Origin: Pseudoalteromonas luteoviolacea
Lineage (GTDB): Bacteria; Pseudomonadota; Gammaproteobacteria; Enterobacterales; Alteromonadaceae
DNA: 64,000 nucleotides
Reading direction: 5' to 3'
Assembly: GCF_021654285.1 (NCBI RefSeq)
Contig: NZ_JAKFZS010000006.1
Location: 205,589-269,588 of the forward strand
This document shows, piece after piece, positions 6,092 to 18,039 of the stretch. The position numbers were made by a program, and so were the translations under genes. The notes under the pieces were generated by a model. It had not been told where the DNA came from and ran no database searches. It worked only from the letters and a program-made list of their open reading frames with translations. Positions within the stretch are counted from its first letter, which is position 1. Every line of letters begins with the position of its first letter.

Positions 6092-7609
6092 ATGCTAACC
6101 GCTAGGAATAGAGAGCTAGAGAAACCCATGACAAGTACACTGAGTTTTATGCAAGAAGATTTTCAATCTACTTTATTCCCCTTGAAAACAAATCTAATAA
6201 TGGCTGAATACCATGAAGATGAACTTTCAAACTATATATATCAAAAGGTTTTGAGAAGTGATCACCTAGGTGATAGCTTTCTCCCTCAGCAAACTGTATA
6301 TGCTACTAAGCCCAAAGGTCACCTTCGAAGAACTGTTAAGCTAGATCCAGTGGCTGAGTACTTTATCTATGACCTGATATTCAGAAATAAGACAATTTTC
6401 AGACCCCAAGTAAGTGATACTCGAAGAAGCTTTGGCTACCGCCTTACAAATGGATCGAGAGTACCTGTACATGTTGCATATTCAGAATATAAAGAACACC
6501 TTAATGAGTGTTCGAAGCTCTATCAGCACAGTATTCAGTTCGATATTGCTTCTTATTTTAATAGCATATACCACCATGATTTATCCTATTGGTTTGTAGG
6601 TAAAAATATATCGGAAGTAGATAGTATTGCCGCGGGACAGTACTTTAGAGAAATAAATTCAGGGAGAAGTATAGACTTCCTTCCCCAGGGTATTTATCCA
6701 TGCAAAATGATTGGCAATGAATTTTTAAAATATATTGATTTGTCCGGCAGCATAAAGTCAGCCCAGATTGTACGGTTTATGGATGATTTTATCTTATTCG
6801 ATAATGATCCAAACGTATTAAGGCAAGATTTTATCCGAATCCAACAGCTACTTGGAAAGTACGCTTTGAATATAAACCCATCAAAAACCTATTATGATAA
6901 TAAAGTTGGAGACATACAGGAAACATTAAGTGACATTCGTCAATCTTTGAGAGAAATCGTTACTGACATTGAGGAAATTCACACTGCATCTGGCGTAGAT
7001 GTTATTGAAATTGAGCACATCAAAGAAAGTAATTTAAGTAATGAACAAGTGGATGGTTTGATGGCTCTTTTGAAAGATGATGCTATAGAAGAGTCTGATG
7101 CAGATCTGATCCTAAGCTTTTTAAGACTACATAGTGATAACCTACTTGAATTAATGCCTGTTTTATTAACAAGATTTCCTAACCTTATAAAACACATTCA
7201 TTCAGTATGTGCAGGCATTAGGGATAAAGAAGGGTTGACGAAAGTCATCTTTGATTACCTAAATGCTGAATCTGATTTTCTTGAATATCAGCTATTCTGG
7301 CTTGGTGCAATACTGGAGGATTATTTAGAAGGTGAAAAATTATATGGAGAGTGCTTAATCAAAATATATGAACTTTCCGTAGATTTCAAAATATCTAAAG
7401 CAAAAATACTTGAAATACCGGAGCTAGGCTTTGGACTAAAAGAAATTAGAGATGAATTTTTGAAAACTGGTCAATCTGACTGGCTTTCATGGTCTTCTGC
7501 TATTGGTTCACGTTTATTACCTACGGGAGAACGTAATTATTCACTTAACTATTTTTCAAAGTGCTCCCCAATGAATTTATTAGTTTCATCATGTGTACAA
7601 AAAATATAG
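6092..7609 (+). CDS. Reverse transcriptase of the Abi/DRT/UG (defence) class
   Basis: A 505-residue protein. The RT core spans residues about 65-270: motif A is QFDIASYFNSI (Asp151), a QGIYPCKMIGNEFL segment (199-212) matches the QG-x-P-S/C region, and the catalytic box is FMDD (229-232) with both aspartates. Residues about 280-500 form an alpha-helical C-terminal half and no maturase or endonuclease domain follows. This rules out a group II intron RT; no retron msr/msd was seen. Helical C-terminal extensions are characteristic of AbiA/AbiK/Abi-P2 and the related unknown-group (DRT) antiviral RTs. I could not decide the subclass. ATG 6128 is an alternative start. It stands alone, next to the HNH nuclease island. 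Abortive or DNA-synthesis-based phage defence is inferred. Confidence 0.75.
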   Translation: MLTARNRELEKPMTSTLSFMQEDFQSTLFPLKTNLIMAEYHEDELSNYIYQKVLRSDHLGDSFLPQQTVYATKPKGHLRRTVKLDPVAEYFIYDLIFRNKTIFRPQVSDTRRSFGYRLTNGSRVPVHVAYSEYKEHLNECSKLYQHSIQFDIASYFNSIYHHDLSYWFVGKNISEVDSIAAGQYFREINSGRSIDFLPQGIYPCKMIGNEFLKYIDLSGSIKSAQIVRFMDDFILFDNDPNVLRQDFIRIQQLLGKYALNINPSKTYYDNKVGDIQETLSDIRQSLREIVTDIEEIHTASGVDVIEIEHIKESNLSNEQVDGLMALLKDDAIEESDADLILSFLRLHSDNLLELMPVLLTRFPNLIKHIHSVCAGIRDKEGLTKVIFDYLNAESDFLEYQLFWLGAILEDYLEGEKLYGECLIKIYELSVDFKISKAKILEIPELGFGLKEIRDEFLKTGQSDWLSWSSAIGSRLLPTGERNYSLNYFSKCSPMNLLVSSCVQKI

Positions 7610-7753
7610 TGTATTAACATCGGATAACAAGTTAAATCACTCGGACATAACTATGCTGCGCCGGGTATAGAAGCGTTGCGATTGCCCCATTAGCGCAACC
7701 CCATTCAACGCCAACTTTGACTCCATTCCGCAAATAAAATTAAATCCTACCCA

Positions 7754-7781
7754 CAAAAAAGTGGCCTCATACGAGGCCACT
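7754..7781 (-). terminator. Intrinsic terminator of dcp
   Basis: A perfect stem AGTGGCCTC / GAGGCCACT with a four-base loop (7760-7781), followed on the minus strand by six T. It lies about 30 bases past the dcp stop. Confidence 0.9.
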
Positions 7782-7812
7782 AATATACAGATACGTTGAA
7801 CGTTCAATGAGC

Positions 7813-9963
7813 TTAATTGCTACTCAAACCGCGACGCTTCAATAGCGCATCGGTAGTCGGTGCCTGGCCTCTAAATGCTTTGTAAGATTCCATTAATGGG
7901 CGTGAGTTACCCACCTCTAGAATATTTTTGCGGTAATGGTCGCCGATCTTTCTGTTTAAACCACCTTGTGATTGCACATAAGCGAAAGCATCTGCCGCTA
8001 GGGTTTCACTCCACATGTAGGCGTAGTAACCTGCTGAGTAACCACCGCCCATTGAGTGTGAGAAATAGGCAGATTTATAGCGTGGTTGAATATGCGGTAC
8101 GTACAAGCCGTGCTTCTTCAATACCTTTTGCTCAAACGCTTCTAAGTCGGTTACTTTTTCTTCTGGTTTAAGTGAGTGCCATTCCATGTCCACTAGGGCT
8201 GCAGCAACGTATTCTAGGGTATCAAAGCCTTGGTTAAAGCTACGTGAGCGCACTAACTTATCAAGCAGTGCTGGTGGAATTGCTTCGTTGGTTTGGTAGT
8301 GCTTGGCGTAATTAGCAATGACTTTTGGGTGAATGGCCCAGTCTTCTTCAAATGTAGATGGGAATTCAACAAAGTCTCTTGAAACCGACGTGCCTGATAA
8401 AGAAGGATAGTTCACATCCGACAGCATACCGTGAATGCCATGGCCAAGTTCATGGAAGATGGTTGTTACTTCACCATAGCTCAGTAAGGTAGGCTGTCCT
8501 TCAGGTGCTTTGGCGATATTCATCACGTTCACGACAACAGGTTTTTGCTCAAGTAAGTGCGACTGATCAACAAATGAATTCATCCAAGCACCGCCTCTTT
8601 TACCCTGACGGGCAAAGTAGTCTGCATAGAAAATTGCTAGGCTCTTGCCATCGTGGTCAAAAACTTCATACGCTTTAACCTCTGGGTGATAGACAGGTAA
8701 ATCTGGGCGCAGTTTAAACTCTATACCATATAGTTCTTTCATGGTGAAGAATACACCGTCTTCCAGTACACGATTAAACTCAAAATAAGGCCTAACACTG
8801 CTTTCATTTAATGCAAACTTATCTTGGCGCACTTGCTCAGCATAAAACGCCCAATCCCAAGGTTGCACTTTAAAGCTTTCACCGTTTTGCACTATTTTGT
8901 CTTGAATTGCTTGAGTTTCTTGCGCCGCGTTTTTCATTAACTGTTCAGTCATGCCGGAGAACATATCAAATACAGCTTGTGGATTCTGCGCCATTTGATT
9001 TGAGAGTCCATAATGGGCCCAATTATCAAAGCCGAGGATTTGAGCGCGTGTTGCACGAATTTGCGTAAGGCGACTGACTATCTCAGTATTATTGGTTTTG
9101 CCAGTTTGTGCGCGGTTTGCAGATGCAAGCCACACGCGCTTTCTTAAATCGCGGTTTTCTAACTGTGCAAGGGTTGGCTGGCGCGTGGTATTGGTGATGC
9201 TAATGAGGAATTTACCCTTGTGTCCCGCTTTGTCAGCAGCAGCTGCCATAACGCCAATTTGTGCGTCTGTTAAGCCTTTGAGCTGTGCTTTATCTTCTAC
9301 AACTACAGCAATGTTTTGTGTTTCTTGCAGTAGGTTTTGGCTAAATTGCGTTGTCAGTTGTGAGTGCTCTTTGTTCAGTGCTCTGATCTGCGTTTTTTGT
9401 GACTCGTTTAGCTTGGCGCCCGCTCTAACAAAGTGCTTGTAGTAAACTTCGATCAGTCTTACTGACTCGGCGTCAAGGTTTAGAGTTGTACGTTTATCAT
9501 GGATCTCTTGCACACGTGCAAATAGCTTATCGTTTAAATAAATATTATCGAAATGCTGGGCCATGAGTGGCGAGAATTGCTGTGCTAATGCTCTGCGCGT
9601 TGGGTTTGAGTCAGTGCCACTGACGTTTGAAAAGTACGCACTTGCACGGTTTAGCTGTGCACCGCTTTTTTCAAGGGCAACAATGGTATTTTCAAATGTC
9701 ACTGTATTTTGCGCAATGATGTCATCAACTTCCTGAAGCTGTTGTGAAAAGCCAAGTTCAAATGCAGGGGCGATATGCTCATCTTTGATCACCGTAAAAT
9801 CCGGTGCTTGATACTGCAATGAACTTGGGCTCATAAGTGGGTTTTGTGCTGTATTTTGCGCAGTTGCTTGTGTGTTTGTCATTGGCTGAGTTGCATTTTG
9901 GCTATTGCATGCGCCGAGTAAGATAACCGAACTTACGGCTAATGCGATTGTTTTCTTTATCAT
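7813..9963 (-). CDS. dcp: Peptidyl-dipeptidase Dcp, M3 family lipoprotein
   Basis: A 716-residue zinc metallopeptidase that removes dipeptides from peptide C-termini. The N-terminus is a lipoprotein signal (MIKKTIALAVSSVILLGAC, Cys19 as lipidation site), so it is anchored in the envelope and probably acts in the periplasm. The active site is visible as HELGHGIHGM (HExxH) with the downstream DFVEFPSTFEEDW glutamate. The family-typical C-terminal YKSAYFSHSMGGGYSAGYYAYMWS is complete. Length matches Dcp enzymes. The gene is divergent from the zinc receptor at 10349 and a Zur-like box lies about 155 bases before its start. Zinc-dependent regulation is possible but not shown. Confidence 0.93.
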   Translation of the reverse strand: MIKKTIALAVSSVILLGACNSQNATQPMTNTQATAQNTAQNPLMSPSSLQYQAPDFTVIKDEHIAPAFELGFSQQLQEVDDIIAQNTVTFENTIVALEKSGAQLNRASAYFSNVSGTDSNPTRRALAQQFSPLMAQHFDNIYLNDKLFARVQEIHDKRTTLNLDAESVRLIEVYYKHFVRAGAKLNESQKTQIRALNKEHSQLTTQFSQNLLQETQNIAVVVEDKAQLKGLTDAQIGVMAAAADKAGHKGKFLISITNTTRQPTLAQLENRDLRKRVWLASANRAQTGKTNNTEIVSRLTQIRATRAQILGFDNWAHYGLSNQMAQNPQAVFDMFSGMTEQLMKNAAQETQAIQDKIVQNGESFKVQPWDWAFYAEQVRQDKFALNESSVRPYFEFNRVLEDGVFFTMKELYGIEFKLRPDLPVYHPEVKAYEVFDHDGKSLAIFYADYFARQGKRGGAWMNSFVDQSHLLEQKPVVVNVMNIAKAPEGQPTLLSYGEVTTIFHELGHGIHGMLSDVNYPSLSGTSVSRDFVEFPSTFEEDWAIHPKVIANYAKHYQTNEAIPPALLDKLVRSRSFNQGFDTLEYVAAALVDMEWHSLKPEEKVTDLEAFEQKVLKKHGLYVPHIQPRYKSAYFSHSMGGGYSAGYYAYMWSETLAADAFAYVQSQGGLNRKIGDHYRKNILEVGNSRPLMESYKAFRGQAPTTDALLKRRGLSSN

Positions 9964-10116
9964 ACTGTACTTCCGAGATAAGTGTGTACTGAATATTTAA
10001 TGCAATTGTTGAGGCTTTTTTTAAAAAAACATTCATGCAAAAAGCTGGTTGGGAGTCGCTTTAAGCATGATGTTCTGTGCGTTCTTTGCGCAATGTACCT
10101 GAATCATTGAATTGTA

Positions 10117-10140
10117 TGATATGTTATATTGTAACAAAAT
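10117..10140. promoter_or_regulatory. Zur-like box (distal)
   Basis: The core GTTATATTGTAAC (10123-10135) has the GTTAY-n3-RTAAC symmetry of gammaproteobacterial Zur sites. It lies between dcp (start 9963) and the zinc receptor, so it could act on either promoter. One half-site (GTAAC) differs from the proximal box. Confidence 0.6.
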
Positions 10141-10314
10141 AAATGCAATTATATTTCTCTCAATTATTGCAACAAATTATTAAGATTATGATTTTATTGG
10201 TTTATATTGATTTTGACTGTGTAAGTACGCGTTATTGCTATGGGTAAAATGAATATGAATCTTCGATGATGTCTACAAAAAACAAGATAAAAAAACTTGC
10301 AAATCACCAAGTTG

Positions 10315-10339
10315 TAAGATGTTATATTATAACAATTAT
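10315..10339. promoter_or_regulatory. Zur box at the znuD start
   Basis: The core GTTATATTATAAC (10321-10333) is very close to the Zur consensus (ATGTTATANTATAACAT) and ends 15-21 bases before the receptor start codon. Bound repressor would cover the promoter or ribosome site. The neighbouring gene encodes a His-rich receptor, which supports zinc control. Confidence 0.8.
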
Positions 10340-10348
10340 TAAGATGAG

Positions 10349-12850
<2,502 letters not shown>

Positions 12851-12870
12851 TTTTTTTGTCACTGTAGTCA

Positions 12871-12894
12871 AAGGGGCTTAGGCCCCTTTTTTCA
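12871..12894 (+). terminator. Intrinsic terminator of znuD
   Basis: Stem AAGGGGC / GCCCCTT with a TTAG loop, followed by a run of T, 20 bases after the receptor stop. Confidence 0.92.
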
Positions 12895-12956
12895 TTGTCT
12901 GAATAATGACAATTACCTAAAGCATCTTGTAATTGAGTCCAAAGCTGACAATAGGT

Positions 12957-13658
12957 TTATTCTCCGCCGCTTTTTAAAAACTGAATCTCAGGACTTTCAA
13001 GCGAAAATACTCGGCCATCATCTAGCTCCATTTCAATGTAAAAACTCATCGGATAGTCTACATCTGGTGCCGTGTTTAAAATTAAATCTGTCGTAAAGCC
13101 AAGTGATTTTAAAGGCTCGCCATCGGCTGTTTCAATGTACTCATTTAATGCGATATAGATGCGTTTATCGTCTTTATAGACATAGTATTGATTTGGGAAG
13201 CTGGCAAAAGACACCGAAAAGAATTGGTTTAAGTTACTGCCTGCTGGGGCCGATTCATTAAAATCATAAGGAGAAGTGATCACGATGGATTGGATGTTTT
13301 CTTTGGTTGTCTTAGGTACTGGTGACAGTGCATAGGCCTTACTGATCAGTGAGGGCGGCATTAAATTAAATAGAGATGCCTTGAGAGTCACTATTTCTGT
13401 GACTGTGTCTAATCCAAAAATTAAATGATTGTATCTAATCGGTGTATTTGCTTGATAAGGTTCGTCGCGTCTAATGTCTTCTTTTGCAAGTGTGGAGTTT
13501 AGTTCGCGATTAAATAAATGCAGTTCTACACCTGTAACGATTTTTTCGGTTTGGGACTCGCTTGGTGGTTGAGGAGTTGTCGGCCCACTTGAGTCTGAGC
13601 CGCAGCCAAATAAGGTTGTCACCAAAACAAATAATCCGGCTGAGCGTAAATAGCGCAT
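12957..13658 (-). CDS. Hypothetical lipoprotein
   Basis: A 233-residue protein with a lipoprotein signal peptide (LVTTLFGCGSDSSG, lipidation at Cys19) and a Pro/Ser-rich linker. A beta-rich domain with no recognised catalytic motif follows. It is not homologous to anything I can name. It lies between the zinc receptor and the RND efflux operon, in the same direction as the latter but about 150 bases past its end, so it is probably a separate transcript. Function unknown; an envelope location is likely. Confidence 0.7.
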   Translation of the reverse strand: MRYLRSAGLFVLVTTLFGCGSDSSGPTTPQPPSESQTEKIVTGVELHLFNRELNSTLAKEDIRRDEPYQANTPIRYNHLIFGLDTVTEIVTLKASLFNLMPPSLISKAYALSPVPKTTKENIQSIVITSPYDFNESAPAGSNLNQFFSVSFASFPNQYYVYKDDKRIYIALNEYIETADGEPLKSLGFTTDLILNTAPDVDYPMSFYIEMELDDGRVFSLESPEIQFLKSGGE

Positions 13659-13810
13659 AGTAAATCCTTTAATATCAATTTTACGCTATAAAGTATGGAC
13701 TAAAATAGGAACGCTAATTGTTATTTATTGTTACCGAGGAAGTTTGGGAGAGCTGTTAGGCTGAATGGATAGGTTTGGGTGCTCAGCGATGAGCTGAGCA
13801 CCTATTTGCT

Positions 13811-16800
13811 TTAAATTTCAGTGGCAAACTGTGTTTCGTTTAGCGCTTTTTCAGACTCAACTTCTCCTCGATGGTCAGTAGCCAGCTTTTCATAAAGCAG
13901 CGGCAATACAATCAGCGTGAAGAACGTCCCGATCAGCATACCTGCAACCAGAATAATACCAATGCTGTTTCTTGCTTCTGCACCAGCACCTGTAACAAGG
14001 ACTAATGGGAAGTGACCCAGCACGGTTGCGCCCGTTGTCATCAAGATAGGGCGAAGGCGGGTTGCCGCAGCACCTTTGACAGCCTCAAATTTGTTTTTAC
14101 CTTCAAGCTGCAAATGGTTGGCAAATTCCACAATTAAAATCCCATTTTTAGCGATGAGGCCAATTAAAGTAATCAGGCCGATTTGGCTGTAAATATTCAC
14201 CGTGGTAAGCGATAAAAACGGCAACATCAGTGCGCCAGATAAGGCCAAAGGTGCGCACCCAAGTAGCACCACAAGGGGATCTCTAAAGCTATTAAATTGA
14301 ATCGCCAATAAGAAATACACCACAATCATAGCGACCAAGAGTACCCCAACCATAGTATTACCCTCTTTACGAAGCTGCCTTGATTCGCCTGCATAATCAA
14401 TAGAGTAATGCGCTGGCAAGACTTCTTTGACAATGTCTTCAATACTGCTTAGGCCCTGCTCCTTGGTGATGTGTGGCAGCACGCCCGCTAAGATCCTGAA
14501 CGAGTCTTGTTGGTTAAATGAGCCCAAAACACGAGGACTGGTAAAGGTGCGCAAAGTGGCAAACGCAGAGACTGGAATGAGCGTGCCTTGGTCATTTCTT
14601 ACTTGCATATCCAGTATATTTTCAGGATTGTAACGCTCATCATCACCCACAATTGGGATCACGCGGTAAGCTTTACCATCTTTGTTGAAGTAGTTCACAA
14701 AGTTGTTGGACATCAACACACTCAGCTGGTTATTTACATCCGCGAGATCCAGACCTAGATCAGCAACCAGTAAGCGGTCTATTTCTAGCTCTGCCTGTGG
14801 TAAGTCAATTTTAAGGTCAGTATTCACAAACATAAATTGGCCGCTGGCGTTGGCCTTGGCAATGATTTGGTCTGCGTATTGCTTCATCGTTTGCGCATCA
14901 TCACTGGATCTCAGTACCACTTCGACATCAAACTGGCCTGCGGTTGGTAAAGAGGCCGGCAGGATGGGGAATAAGCTTAAACCTGTGACACTACCAAGAC
15001 GACCGTATAAATCAAACAATAAGTCATGTACTGAGTTTTCGCGCTCTTCATAAGGGGCCAGCTCCACACCACCGAAACCTGCGGCAGCGGTGACAATTTG
15101 CCAAGTAAATTGACCGCCTTCGGTCGCGTTCATCACGCGTGCTGTTTCATTCATTTTCTCTGCGGTGTAGACCTGTGAAGACTCAGGCGGCGCTTCTATC
15201 ACTACTTGCACACTGCTCTGATCTTCAATTGGTGCCAGTTCTTTTTGCGATAACAAGTAAAACGGCACAGATAGGAGTGAGAACACAATAGCGACAAAAA
15301 ATATTTGTGTACGCCACTGAAACAAGGTGTCTAAGCTCTTGAAATAGAAAGCTTGCAGTCTATCAAAATAGCCATTCACTGTTTGAGTCAACTTGCCTTC
15401 TTTACCGCCTTCTGGGCTAACATAGGCACTCATGATGGGCGAAAGCGTCACAGCGACGAGTCCTGAGATTAAGACCGCAATGGCCAAAGTGAAGGCAAAT
15501 TCACGGAACAAGAAGCCAGTTAAGCCCGTTAAAAAGCCAATTGGTGCATACACGGCTGCAAGGGTTAAGGTCATCGCAATGACGGGCACAAGTAGCTGTC
15601 TTGAGCTGATCAGCGCCGCTTGCAATCTGGGCTTGCCTTCTCGCATGTGGCGGGCGACATTTTCAACGACCACAATGGCGTCATCGACGACCAAACCAAC
15701 CGAGAGCACGATGGCCAAAATGGTGAGTAGGTTTAACGAGAATCCCATGACCGAGATCACCGCAATGGCACCTAAAATAGAGATTGGAATGGTGATAAGC
15801 GGCACCATGGCGGTTCTGAATGAGCCCATCATGGCAACGACAACGATACCGACCAGTAGTACAGTCTCCGCAAGGGTGGTAAAGATCTCCTTGATTGAAT
15901 CACGCATGTAGAGTGTACCGTCATAGCCAATCGATATTTTCATCCCATCAGGTAAAATCTGGTTGATTTCGGCTAGCTTTGCATAGAGCGCATCACCGAT
16001 ATTTATCTCATTGGCACCAGGTAGCGCCCAAACTGCTAAGAATACCGTATCGTGATAATCTAAACGGGCGGTCACCATACCGGGGGCTTCGCCAATTTCA
16101 ATATCGGCAATATCGCCCAGTTTTAGCTGTGCAGTGTCTGTCTCTTTTACAACCAGCTGCTCAAAGTCAGCAACGTTTTTTAGGCTGGTGTTGGCCATTA
16201 AATCGATGCGTTGACGACTATTTTCGGTGTAGCCTATGGTCGCAATGGTATTGTTGGCTTGCAATGCTGTAAATACATCGCTGGCGCTGAGGTTATAAAT
16301 GGCCAGTTTATCTGTGTCTAACCAAACACGCATTGCTGGGTTTCTACCGCCCTCGAGGGTGACTTTTTGCACGCCTGGAATATCTGACATAGACGGCACG
16401 ACATTTCTAACTAGGTAATCACTGACTTCGTTTCTTGGTAAGCCTTGCGATTCAACGTCTAGGTAAAATACTGCGTAGGGGCTATCAGCTCGCACAATTT
16501 GAATGGCTGGGTCTTCAGCACCAGTTGGTAGTTCAAATTTAATTTGGTTAAGGCGTGTTGTTAGCTCTGCAAGGGCATCGGTTGTGCTGTGATTCAAATC
16601 AAGCCAAGCGGTTACTTTGCTGAGCCCTGATGTGGTGACAGAGTCAACGTAGTCTACGCCGGGCACAGTCGAAGCCACACGTTCTATAGGCTCGGTAACA
16701 TAGCCTTTTACAACATCTGCTGCTGCACCTGTGTAAACGGTATTGATGACGAGCGAGGCACTTTCAATTTTTGGGTATTGCTGAACGGAGATCTGCCGAG

Positions 16801-16909
16801 CGGCATTCACACCCGCTAAAATAATCAATAAGGACAATACAATTGCCAACACCGGACGGTTGACAAAAATATCCATTATTGACGGTTTGTTTTCGTGTAA
16901 TGAGCTCAT
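13811..16909 (-). CDS. RND multidrug efflux pump, inner-membrane transporter
   Basis: A 1032-residue AcrB/MexB-type hydrophobe-amphiphile efflux transporter (HAE-RND family) with 12 membrane helices and two large periplasmic loops. The proton-relay signature GLVVDDAIVVVENVARH is in TM4, and GLIAKNGILIVEFANHL carries the TM10 lysine. The N-terminal FVNRPVLAIVLSLLIILAG is typical. The start codon overlaps the adaptor gene stop by one base (TAATG), so the two are translationally coupled. No outer-membrane channel gene follows; a TolC-like protein encoded elsewhere must complete the pump. Substrates are unknown. Confidence 0.95.
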   Translation of the reverse strand: MSSLHENKPSIMDIFVNRPVLAIVLSLLIILAGVNAARQISVQQYPKIESASLVINTVYTGAAADVVKGYVTEPIERVASTVPGVDYVDSVTTSGLSKVTAWLDLNHSTTDALAELTTRLNQIKFELPTGAEDPAIQIVRADSPYAVFYLDVESQGLPRNEVSDYLVRNVVPSMSDIPGVQKVTLEGGRNPAMRVWLDTDKLAIYNLSASDVFTALQANNTIATIGYTENSRQRIDLMANTSLKNVADFEQLVVKETDTAQLKLGDIADIEIGEAPGMVTARLDYHDTVFLAVWALPGANEINIGDALYAKLAEINQILPDGMKISIGYDGTLYMRDSIKEIFTTLAETVLLVGIVVVAMMGSFRTAMVPLITIPISILGAIAVISVMGFSLNLLTILAIVLSVGLVVDDAIVVVENVARHMREGKPRLQAALISSRQLLVPVIAMTLTLAAVYAPIGFLTGLTGFLFREFAFTLAIAVLISGLVAVTLSPIMSAYVSPEGGKEGKLTQTVNGYFDRLQAFYFKSLDTLFQWRTQIFFVAIVFSLLSVPFYLLSQKELAPIEDQSSVQVVIEAPPESSQVYTAEKMNETARVMNATEGGQFTWQIVTAAAGFGGVELAPYEERENSVHDLLFDLYGRLGSVTGLSLFPILPASLPTAGQFDVEVVLRSSDDAQTMKQYADQIIAKANASGQFMFVNTDLKIDLPQAELEIDRLLVADLGLDLADVNNQLSVLMSNNFVNYFNKDGKAYRVIPIVGDDERYNPENILDMQVRNDQGTLIPVSAFATLRTFTSPRVLGSFNQQDSFRILAGVLPHITKEQGLSSIEDIVKEVLPAHYSIDYAGESRQLRKEGNTMVGVLLVAMIVVYFLLAIQFNSFRDPLVVLLGCAPLALSGALMLPFLSLTTVNIYSQIGLITLIGLIAKNGILIVEFANHLQLEGKNKFEAVKGAAATRLRPILMTTGATVLGHFPLVLVTGAGAEARNSIGIILVAGMLIGTFFTLIVLPLLYEKLATDHRGEVESEKALNETQFATEI

Positions 16910-18021
16910 TACTGCACTCCGTTTTCACTTTGCGTTGACGCCGTTTTCCCAGTAAAAACCAATAAGTTTTCTCTGAGTTTAAATGCGCCTTCGCTGGCAA
17001 TAAATTCACCGCCTGTGAGTCCTGACAATACAATTTGATTGTCTTGAACTTTGTCACCTAACGTCACTTTAATGGGGGTTGCACGCCAGTTTTGCTCATC
17101 GTCTTTTTCTAACTTGTATACAAACTCACCAAAGTGGCTACGTGTAATCGCATTGGTGGGGACCATCACCGCGTTCACGGTTGTTGATGGGATTTTCACC
17201 ATGGCCATTTGATTGTGATTAAATTGTTGATCTGTATTAGATAACAAAGCACGATAGCTTTGCTGGCGTGAGTTCAAATCAATGCTCGGCTTTTTTGCGA
17301 TGATCTGTGCTTTATAGTCGCTTTGAACATTTTGGTTGTTATTTGAAAATGAGATACTGACTTCACTGCCAATGCTTGGCTGAGACAAGGTCTGTGGCAC
17401 ATGGAAATCGACCCAAATAGCGTCATCTTTGCCTACCATAGTGGTAATTTGACTATTTACGTCGAGAAACTGGCCTACTTGGTATTGATCAAACCCAGTG
17501 TGACCTGAAAAAGGTGCTGTGATGGTTTTTTTAGCGATTAAAGCTTTTAGGTTTTGTACTTCGGCTTCGCCAATGCTGACATTCGCTTCTGCTTGATCAA
17601 CCTCATCAGGGCTAATTCGTTTTTGCTCAAGTAATTTGACCACACGCGCATAGGTCGATTTTGCCAGTTTAACGCGTGCTTTTGCCGCTTTTAGATTAGC
17701 TTCATCGATACTGGTATCGAGCTTAATTAAAACATCTCCTGCATTAACAGTGTCCCCAGGGTTAAACCCAACTAAGGTGATCTGTCCTGGGTACTCATTG
17801 CTGATAGTCATGTTTTGACGCGCTTGTAGTTGACCCACGACTTTAATATGAGTGGTATGCTCAACCGCTTGCGCATAGGTGCTTTTCACCGAGGCCGAAG
17901 GCTCTGGGAAGGATTCACCGAACGCAATCATCGCTTGTATTTGGCTAAATTTAATGAAGCCAAGACTGGCAATCACAACAAGGACAATAAAAATAGCGGT
18001 GAGCCAACGTTTAATATTCAT
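16909..18021 (-). CDS. RND efflux periplasmic adaptor (membrane fusion protein)
   Basis: A 370-residue adaptor with an N-terminal membrane anchor (WLTAIFIVLVVIASLGFIKF), a lipoyl-like half-motif (GQITLVGFNPGDTVNAGDVL), a coiled-coil hairpin (residues about 110-165), then the second lipoyl half with ITAPFSGHTG and a beta-barrel domain. It joins the pump encoded next to the outer-membrane channel. There is no lipobox, so the anchor is probably an uncleaved helix. It lies 18 bases after the regulator gene and overlaps the pump gene. Confidence 0.93.
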   Translation of the reverse strand: MNIKRWLTAIFIVLVVIASLGFIKFSQIQAMIAFGESFPEPSASVKSTYAQAVEHTTHIKVVGQLQARQNMTISNEYPGQITLVGFNPGDTVNAGDVLIKLDTSIDEANLKAAKARVKLAKSTYARVVKLLEQKRISPDEVDQAEANVSIGEAEVQNLKALIAKKTITAPFSGHTGFDQYQVGQFLDVNSQITTMVGKDDAIWVDFHVPQTLSQPSIGSEVSISFSNNNQNVQSDYKAQIIAKKPSIDLNSRQQSYRALLSNTDQQFNHNQMAMVKIPSTTVNAVMVPTNAITRSHFGEFVYKLEKDDEQNWRATPIKVTLGDKVQDNQIVLSGLTGGEFIASEGAFKLRENLLVFTGKTASTQSENGVQ

Positions 18022-18039
18022 AATTACTCCTATTTGTGA

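Noticed and set aside
6092..7609. Group II intron or retron interpretation of the RT
   Set aside because: No maturase or endonuclease domain, no intron RNA domains and no msr/msd-like inverted repeats were seen around the gene.
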